A DNA stretch of 64,000 nt, from assembly GCF_900090145.1 (NCBI RefSeq), contig NZ_FMHI01000011.1, positions 1 to 64,000 on the forward strand, read 5' to 3'. The position numbers were made by a program, and so were the translations under genes. Under the pieces are notes generated by a model, which saw nothing but the letters and a program-made list of their open reading frames with translations, made no database searches and was not told where the DNA came from. Positions 59,387 through 64,000 of this stretch are shown in pieces (position 1 is the stretch's first letter; the number at the start of each line of letters is the position of its first letter). Source of the DNA: Streptomyces sp. WMMB 322. Lineage in GTDB: Bacteria; Actinomycetota; Actinomycetes; Streptomycetales; Streptomycetaceae.

Positions 59387-60224
59387 TCCGGATACGCAGG
59401 CAGCCGCCTGGGTCGCCGAGGCCCAAGAGGACGACGACGAGATGCCGCTCTCGACGCGGCTGTCGATAGCCGACACCCTCACGCTGGGCAACGCCACCTG
59501 CGGCTTCATGGCGGTGTACTTCACCACCACCGGCGTGCTCATCCCGCACCTGACGGGCAGCGAGGACGGCGGCATGGCCCGGCACAGCGCCGCGACCGCC
59601 GTGATGCTGATGCTGCTGGCGTCCGTCTTCGACCTGTTCGACGGACTGGTGGCGCGGAAGCTGCGCAGCTCCGCGATGGGCGCGGAGCTGGACAACCTCT
59701 CCGACCTCATCAGCTTCGGCCTGGCCCCCGCCTACTTCGTCGCCACATGGGGCATGGTCGCCAACGACGCCAATCAGGAAGTGTCGGTGGTGGCCGCCGT
59801 CGTGGTGCTGCTGGCGGTGGTGCTGCGGCTCGCCAGGTTCTCGTGCGTGCCCATGCGCGACGGCATGTTCCAGGGCATGCCCGGCCCGTTCGGGGCGCTG
59901 ACCGTCGTGTCGATCGTGCTGCTGGAGCTGCCGTTCGTGCCGACGCTGCTGGCCATCATGGGCGTCGCCTGGCTGATGGTGAGCCGCGTCGAGTACCCGA
60001 AGCCGCGCGGCCGTCTGGCCGTGGCGATGCTCGGCTGGATCGTCGCGAGCATGGGGCTGCTGGCGGCCTGGGCGTTCGACGCCCCGGGCGGTGTGCTGCT
60101 GCTCCAGACCGGCTGCGCGCTGCAGGTCGTGCTCGGCGCCGTGATCCCGCTCTTCGCGACGGCGCGCAGGGTCCACACCTTCCGCGACAACCGCCGCGAG
60201 GCGAGGACCGCCGCACAGGGCTAG
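59373..60224 (+). CDS. pssA: CDP-diacylglycerol--serine O-phosphatidyltransferase
   Basis: This 283-residue membrane enzyme of the CDP-alcohol phosphotransferase family makes phosphatidylserine for Psd. The family motif is DGLVARKLRSSAMGAELDN, closing with SD, at about 91-112. About eight membrane segments are visible. TTG 59373 is preferred because AGGGG stands eight bases upstream; GTG 59379 is possible. The stop codon TAG (60222-60224) is part of the CTAG end of a partial copy of the inverted-repeat element found at 13973. Confidence 0.9.
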   Translation: MTVIDPDTQAAAWVAEAQEDDDEMPLSTRLSIADTLTLGNATCGFMAVYFTTTGVLIPHLTGSEDGGMARHSAATAVMLMLLASVFDLFDGLVARKLRSSAMGAELDNLSDLISFGLAPAYFVATWGMVANDANQEVSVVAAVVVLLAVVLRLARFSCVPMRDGMFQGMPGPFGALTVVSIVLLELPFVPTLLAIMGVAWLMVSRVEYPKPRGRLAVAMLGWIVASMGLLAAWAFDAPGGVLLLQTGCALQVVLGAVIPLFATARRVHTFRDNRREARTAAQG

Positions 60225-60262
60225 GGCCTGTTTCGAAGTCCCGTCTGCGGGGCGGCGTCAGG
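60221..60262. mobile_element. Partial copy of the CTAG inverted-repeat element
   Basis: The sequence matches the left 39 bases of the element at 13973 with two C/T differences. The right end is not recognisable afterwards, so it is a truncated copy. Like the first, it begins in the stop codon (TAG) of a gene. The remaining 60263-60409 holds a GC hairpin and no gene. Confidence 0.65.
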
Positions 60263-60409
60263 CACCGTCGTTCGGATCTCCGGGGCCCGGGTCGCAGACT
60301 GCGGCCCGGGCCCGGTTCCGTTGTGTGGCCGTGGTCGTTGCCGCAGGTCACAAGCCGTGATCCGCGAGGCAGCGGCATGTGTGGAGGCTCCTGCCGGCTC
60401 CCGTGGCGG

Positions 60410-61183
60410 TCAGCGGTCGAGCTGGAGGCGGGACCAGGCCCGCACGGCGAGCAGTCCCGCCAGGAGCGGGACCAGCAGTACGAGCGCCAGCTGGGCGGCG
60501 GAGACGTCCCCCGGCCGCATGGCCCACAACGAGGGTGCGGCGACGGGAAACCAGGCGCCGGTGCCCGAGACGACCATGACCTGAGCGACGACGACGGTGC
60601 CGATGGACGTCGCGATCCCCGGGAGCAGGCCCCGGCCGAGCGTCGCCGCCCACGCCGCCGGAGCCGCGAGCAGCCCGGAGAAGCTTGCCAGCGCGAGCAG
60701 CCGCACGAGCCCGGCGAGCGCTTCGCCGTCCGGCGTCCCGTTGCCCGCGGCGAGGCCGGTCACGGCGAGGACGGACACCAGCGCGACCGCGACACCGGCC
60801 GTCCAGGCGACGAACGCGGTCAGCTTCGCCGCCATGACGGTGGCCCGCGACACCGGCAGCGCGAACAGCCCGCTGACCGTGCCCTCGGCGAACTCCCGCC
60901 CCACCACCCACGCCAGCACGACCCCGAACCCGAGCAGGCTGCCCGCACCGGTGATCTGGGCGGCCACGCCGGTCAGCCGGTCCCAGCCCTGCGCGTCGGC
61001 GAACTCGCCCAGCTGCGCGAGGATTCTTTCGTTGCCCGCCTCCGCGGCCACGGTCATCGAGCCCGTCAGCACCGCGATGCCCGCGACGATCAGCACCGTC
61101 GCGGTCCGTACGACCCGGGACGCGGCGAACTTGCGCACCTCGACGGTCAGCGCCGCCGCGAATGCGGTGTTCATCCTGTTCAT
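60410..61183 (-). CDS. ABC-2-type transporter permease
   Basis: This 257-residue membrane protein with about six segments is the permease partner of the ATPase upstream. It has the ABC-2 pattern: an N-terminal cytoplasmic helix, VVGREFAEGTVSGLFALPVS with the Glu-x3-Thr elbow, and later hydrophobic helices. It is likely an exporter, of unknown substrate. Its start ATG 61183 overlaps the ATPase stop (ATGA). A second ATG at 61174 is possible. Confidence 0.82.
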   Translation of the reverse strand: MNRMNTAFAAALTVEVRKFAASRVVRTATVLIVAGIAVLTGSMTVAAEAGNERILAQLGEFADAQGWDRLTGVAAQITGAGSLLGFGVVLAWVVGREFAEGTVSGLFALPVSRATVMAAKLTAFVAWTAGVAVALVSVLAVTGLAAGNGTPDGEALAGLVRLLALASFSGLLAAPAAWAATLGRGLLPGIATSIGTVVVAQVMVVSGTGAWFPVAAPSLWAMRPGDVSAAQLALVLLVPLLAGLLAVRAWSRLQLDR

Positions 61184-61908
61184 ACCTTGCTCCGCTCGTC
61201 ATCGGCATGGACCAGCGCGAAGAAGGACCGTTCGATGTCCAGGCCGTCCGGGTCCAGCGTGCCGATCGTGCGGCCGCGGTTGACGACGGTGATGCGTTGC
61301 GCGGTCCGCGCCACCTCGTCGAGGTGGTGGCTGGAGACGAGCACCCCGGCCCCGGCGTCCGCTCTGCGCAGCAGTGCCTCCCGCACGAGGACGACTCCCG
61401 CCGGGTCGAGGGCGCTTGTGGGCTCGTCGAGCACGATCAGGTCCGGGTCGTGCTGGAGCGCACCGGCGACCCCGAGGCGCTGCAGGTTCCCGCTGGAGAG
61501 CACCCGCGTGCGCACACGGGCGTACTGTTCGAGACCGAGTTCGGCCAGCGCACGGGTCACTGTGGCGGGTATGCGCTGTCGCGGGACGCCTCGCAACCGG
61601 GCTGCCATCGTGAGGTTGGCTGCGACGTCGAGTTCGGGGTAGGCGAGCGGGTGGCCGACGAGATGGCCGACCCCGGCCCACGTCGTTGCGGACGCTTCGC
61701 CGAGGCCGCACCCGTTGAGGCGTACGGATCCGGAGTCGGGCCGCAGCATCCCCAGCAGGAGGCGCATCAGCGTCGTCTTGCCGGAGCCGTTGAGTCCGAC
61801 CAGAGCGTGGATCTGTCCGGCGGCGACGTCGAGGTCCATGTCGTGCACGCCGGCGCCGCCCGGAAATGCACGCTCCAAGTTCCGTGCCCGCAGGCGGAGT
61901 TCACTCAT
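61180..61908 (-). CDS. ABC transporter ATP-binding protein (exporter)
   Basis: This 242-residue ATPase has Walker A GLNGSGKTT at about 38-46 and Walker B LIVLDEP, with the H-loop in SSHHLDE. The signature reads LSSGN instead of LSGGQ, a tolerated variant. It powers the ABC-2 permease encoded next. Its start overlaps the TetR stop by eight bases, so the three genes form one operon. Confidence 0.87.
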   Translation of the reverse strand: MSELRLRARNLERAFPGGAGVHDMDLDVAAGQIHALVGLNGSGKTTLMRLLLGMLRPDSGSVRLNGCGLGEASATTWAGVGHLVGHPLAYPELDVAANLTMAARLRGVPRQRIPATVTRALAELGLEQYARVRTRVLSSGNLQRLGVAGALQHDPDLIVLDEPTSALDPAGVVLVREALLRRADAGAGVLVSSHHLDEVARTAQRITVVNRGRTIGTLDPDGLDIERSFFALVHADDERSKV

Positions 61909-62455
61909 CCCGGCCGCCCTCCACCGTTTCCAGCGCGGTGAGCACCGCGTCGCCGAGGGGGGTGTCCTCGCTCACCGACCACTCGAGGAGCGCCGCAGTC
62001 ACCGCGGCGAGTACGGCCGCGGCGGCCACCTTGGCGGACAGCGGCCGGGCTCCGTCCCGTATGAGCTGCTCTGCCACCAGCCGTTCCGTCTCGCCGTTGT
62101 TGCGCCACATCTCGCCCCGCAGGGCGGGTGTGCCCGCCACGATCCGCACCCGCCTGCGTACGACGTCGCCGTCCGGTTCCGGTACCCGCGACCATGCCTG
62201 GCGCAGGCCGCGGACCGCTCTGCGCAGGGGGTCCAGATCTTCCGGCTGGGCAGCGACGGCGTCGGCGACCAGGGCGTCGTAGGGATCTTCGAAGAGGACC
62301 TCGTGCTTGGCCGGGAAGTGCCGGAAGAACGTCATCTCGGTGACGCCCGCGGCGGCGGCGATCTGGGCCACGGTCGTCTGCTCGAACCCCTGGCGCTCGA
62401 AGAGAGTCAGGGCCGCCCCGGCCAGGCGCTCCCGTGTCCGCTCGCTCTTGCTCAT
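61901..62455 (-). CDS. TetR-family regulator of the ABC exporter
   Basis: This 184-residue regulator has a helix-turn-helix (TTVAQIAAAAGVTEMTFFRH, then FPAKHEVLF) and a C-terminal ligand domain. It probably represses its own operon through the 17-bp palindrome at 62492-62508. The genes are in the order tetR, ATPase, permease, all coupled. Confidence 0.87.
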   Translation of the reverse strand: MSKSERTRERLAGAALTLFERQGFEQTTVAQIAAAAGVTEMTFFRHFPAKHEVLFEDPYDALVADAVAAQPEDLDPLRRAVRGLRQAWSRVPEPDGDVVRRRVRIVAGTPALRGEMWRNNGETERLVAEQLIRDGARPLSAKVAAAAVLAAVTAALLEWSVSEDTPLGDAVLTALETVEGGRDE

Positions 62456-62491
62456 GACTCCCGGCCCCTCTCCCGTACTGCACCCGCGCCG

Positions 62492-62508
62492 ATGTTAGAG
62501 ACTAACAT
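62492..62508. promoter_or_regulatory. TetR operator palindrome
   Basis: ATGTTAGAGACTAACAT is a 17-bp palindrome (7-bp arms, 3-bp centre) 37 bp before the TetR start, in an AT-rich spot that also holds a TAACAT -10-like hexamer on the minus strand. Confidence 0.75.
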
Positions 62509-62691
62509 TTCGGCGCAGCCGAGCATGGCCGGTCCGCGCGGGGGAGACAAGGACGATGCCCGGCCCGCCCGCGCGCGCAGCGAAGCTGACGGGTCCGAGG
62601 CACGGACGGGCGCGACCGCGCGGCGTGCCCGGGTGGTGCGGGCGGTCCCGGTGCGCCGCGCCCCGGGACAGAAGCGGTTCTGCGACCGGCG

Positions 62692-63828
62692 TCAGAGGCG
62701 CTCCGCCGCCAGGTGTTCGGCGAGCTGCTCCAGCAGCGGGCCTGCCTGCGACATGCAGCGGGCCGCGTCTCTCTCCAAGTCGGTCAGGGCGTAGGCACGT
62801 TCGATGCCGGCGCTCTTGAGGGCCTTGTCGTCGAGCGCCAGGCGTCCGCACACCGCGAGGACGGGCCTGCCGGCCTTGCGGGACGCGGCGGCGACACCCG
62901 CCGGCGCCTTGCCGTGCAGGGTCTGCTCGTCCAGCGAGCCCTCCCCCGTGATGACCACGTCGGCGCGCTCGAGTGCGCCGGCGAAGCCGAGCACCTCCAG
63001 CAGCACGTCGATGCCGGGGCGGAACGTCGCGTTCAGGCCGACGAGCGCGCCGTAGCCGATGCCGCCCGCCGCGCCCGCTCCGGGCGCCTCGGCGGTCTCG
63101 GCCGCCCGCGGCCCGACGGAGTCGCCCATCACCTGCACGAAATGCGTCAGCGCCGCGTCGAGGACCTGCACGTCCTCCTCGCCCGCGCCCTTCTGCGGGC
63201 CGTAGACCGCGGCCGCTCCCTTCGGGCCGGTGAGCGGGTTGTCGACGTCGCTGGCGAGTACGACCTGGATGTCCTTGAGCCGTTCGTCGAGGCCGGAGAG
63301 GTCGGCGGAGACCATCTCCACCAGCGGGCCGCCGCCGTGCGGCACGGGATCGCCGTCCTCGTCGAGGAAGCGGGCGCCGAGCGCCTCGAGCATGCCGGCG
63401 CCGCCGTCCGTCGTCGCGGACCCGCCCACGCCGAGGACGACGGCGCGGGCGCCCGCCTCGACGGCGGCGAGGAGCAGCTCACCGGTGCCGCGTGTGGTGG
63501 CGGTCAGGGGAGCGAAGACGCCCGGCGGCATCAGTTCGAGGCCGGACGCCTCGGCCATCTCGACCACGGCGGTTCCCTCGCGCAGCGCGAAGGCCGCGGT
63601 GACGGGCGCGCCGAGCGGTCCGGTGACCTCCACCTCGTGGCGCTCGAAACCGGCGGCGACCGCTGCCGCCACGGTGCCGTCGCCGCCGTCGGCGACGGGA
63701 AGCGATTCCACACTCGCGTCGGGCCGCGCCCGCCTGATCCCTGCTGTGATCCGCTCGGCGACCTCCACGGCCGTCAGCGATCCCTTGAACTTGTCCGCGG
63801 CGATCAGTACGCGCGCCGTCGTCGTCAT
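62692..63828 (-). CDS. Glycerate kinase (GarK/GlxK type)
   Basis: This 378-residue enzyme phosphorylates glycerate. Characteristic segments are IAADKFKGSLTA at the N-terminus, PVADGGDGT, VGLGGSATTDGG-like VGGSATTDGGAGML, and ITGEGSLDEQTLHGKAP. It is a single gene with AGGGG upstream of ATG 63828. Its glyoxylate/glycerate link fits the lyase in the ethylmalonyl-CoA pathway (which releases glyoxylate), but the two are not in one operon. The gap from 62509 to 62691 holds no gene. Confidence 0.9.
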   Translation of the reverse strand: MTTTARVLIAADKFKGSLTAVEVAERITAGIRRARPDASVESLPVADGGDGTVAAAVAAGFERHEVEVTGPLGAPVTAAFALREGTAVVEMAEASGLELMPPGVFAPLTATTRGTGELLLAAVEAGARAVVLGVGGSATTDGGAGMLEALGARFLDEDGDPVPHGGGPLVEMVSADLSGLDERLKDIQVVLASDVDNPLTGPKGAAAVYGPQKGAGEEDVQVLDAALTHFVQVMGDSVGPRAAETAEAPGAGAAGGIGYGALVGLNATFRPGIDVLLEVLGFAGALERADVVITGEGSLDEQTLHGKAPAGVAAASRKAGRPVLAVCGRLALDDKALKSAGIERAYALTDLERDAARCMSQAGPLLEQLAEHLAAERL

Positions 63829-64000
63829 GGTTCTGCCCCTGGGTCTGTTTACGTTCGAACAGGCAGTCGCGCCGATGCGACCCTATCCGCCGCGAGGCCC
63901 CGGCCACCATGGGCTATACGACGGCTGCCTGCCACGTTCCCGTGCCGGAGGTAGCGGAACCTCCTCCCGGAGATCCGGGCGGACGAAACGCCGGGACCGA
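63829..64000. other. Right-edge region with no supported gene
   Basis: This region holds CTGTT/AACAG inverted pairs near 63844-63861, in the likely promoter of the glycerate kinase, and a 6-bp stem around 63946-63963. An open plus frame from 63909 runs off the edge but has no recognisable content. Confidence 0.4.

Noticed and set aside
63909-64000. Open frame running off the right edge
   Set aside because: It has about 30 residues rich in Pro, Gly and Ala, without a ribosome site or recognisable motif.

Overview
The window is about 72% GC DNA from a streptomycete-like actinomycete. The evidence is strongly GC3-biased coding frames, GTG and TTG starts, several leaderless genes, an actinobacterial-type SOS box, a SigB-like promoter, and a gene block (ccr, ethylmalonyl-CoA mutase, lyase, hydratase, dehydrogenase, psd, pssA) typical of Streptomyces chromosomes. 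It reads as chromosome. I see no rRNA, tRNA, CRISPR, intact transposase or phage gene. The only mobile-type DNA is a short CTAG-bounded inverted-repeat element and one partial copy of it.

Layout. Positions 1-5360 hold a partial helix-turn-helix gene at the left edge, a thiamine-pyrophosphate enzyme, and a stress-like pair (baeRF-type protein and DUF2795 protein) behind a SigB-like promoter, with a DUF6158 gene running the other way. Positions 5.8-9.3 kb hold a PAP2/diacylglycerol-kinase fusion, a methyltransferase and a VOC protein. Positions 9.5-16 kb form a fructan/sucrose locus: LacI regulator, cytoplasmic GH32, and an ABC importer. Positions 16.1-23.4 kb form a minus-strand polyol-type locus: DUF5107/TPR protein, DeoR regulator, ABC importer and zinc dehydrogenase. 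Positions 23.6-26.5 kb hold a phosphopantetheinyl transferase and a divergent antibiotic-kinase-like gene whose starts are separated only by a palindrome, then a haloalkane dehalogenase. Positions 26.5-32.2 kb form a tightly coupled peptidase operon (M55, M20, S9, S66) ending in a DinB-like gene. Positions 32.4-37.3 kb hold an MFS transporter fused to three prealbumin-like repeats, an SRPBCC protein, an SOS-controlled radical-SAM gene and RidA. Positions 37.6-44.2 kb form a LacI-controlled beta-mannoside locus with an ABC importer, GH130 phosphorylase and Gfo/Idh oxidoreductase.

Positions 44.2-60.2 kb hold a PNPOx-like gene, a HEAT protein, a duplicated 3-hydroxyacyl-CoA dehydrogenase, TetR, a methyltransferase, a secreted unknown, an acyl-CoA-ligase-like enzyme, the five-gene ethylmalonyl-CoA operon, and psd-pssA. 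The last 4 kb hold a TetR-ABC exporter operon with a clear palindromic operator, and a glycerate kinase.

Three carbohydrate importers each encode a lipoprotein and two permeases but no ATPase, so a shared ATPase elsewhere is implied. The ethylmalonyl-CoA genes would turn acetate- or fatty-acid-derived crotonyl-CoA into glyoxylate, propionyl-CoA and acetyl-CoA, and would also supply ethylmalonyl-CoA and methylmalonyl-CoA precursors. The most unusual items are the CTAG element that supplies stop codons to two genes, the MFS-repeat fusion, the half-degenerate hydroxyacyl-CoA dehydrogenase, the palindrome forming an entire divergent intergenic region, and the peptidase operon.
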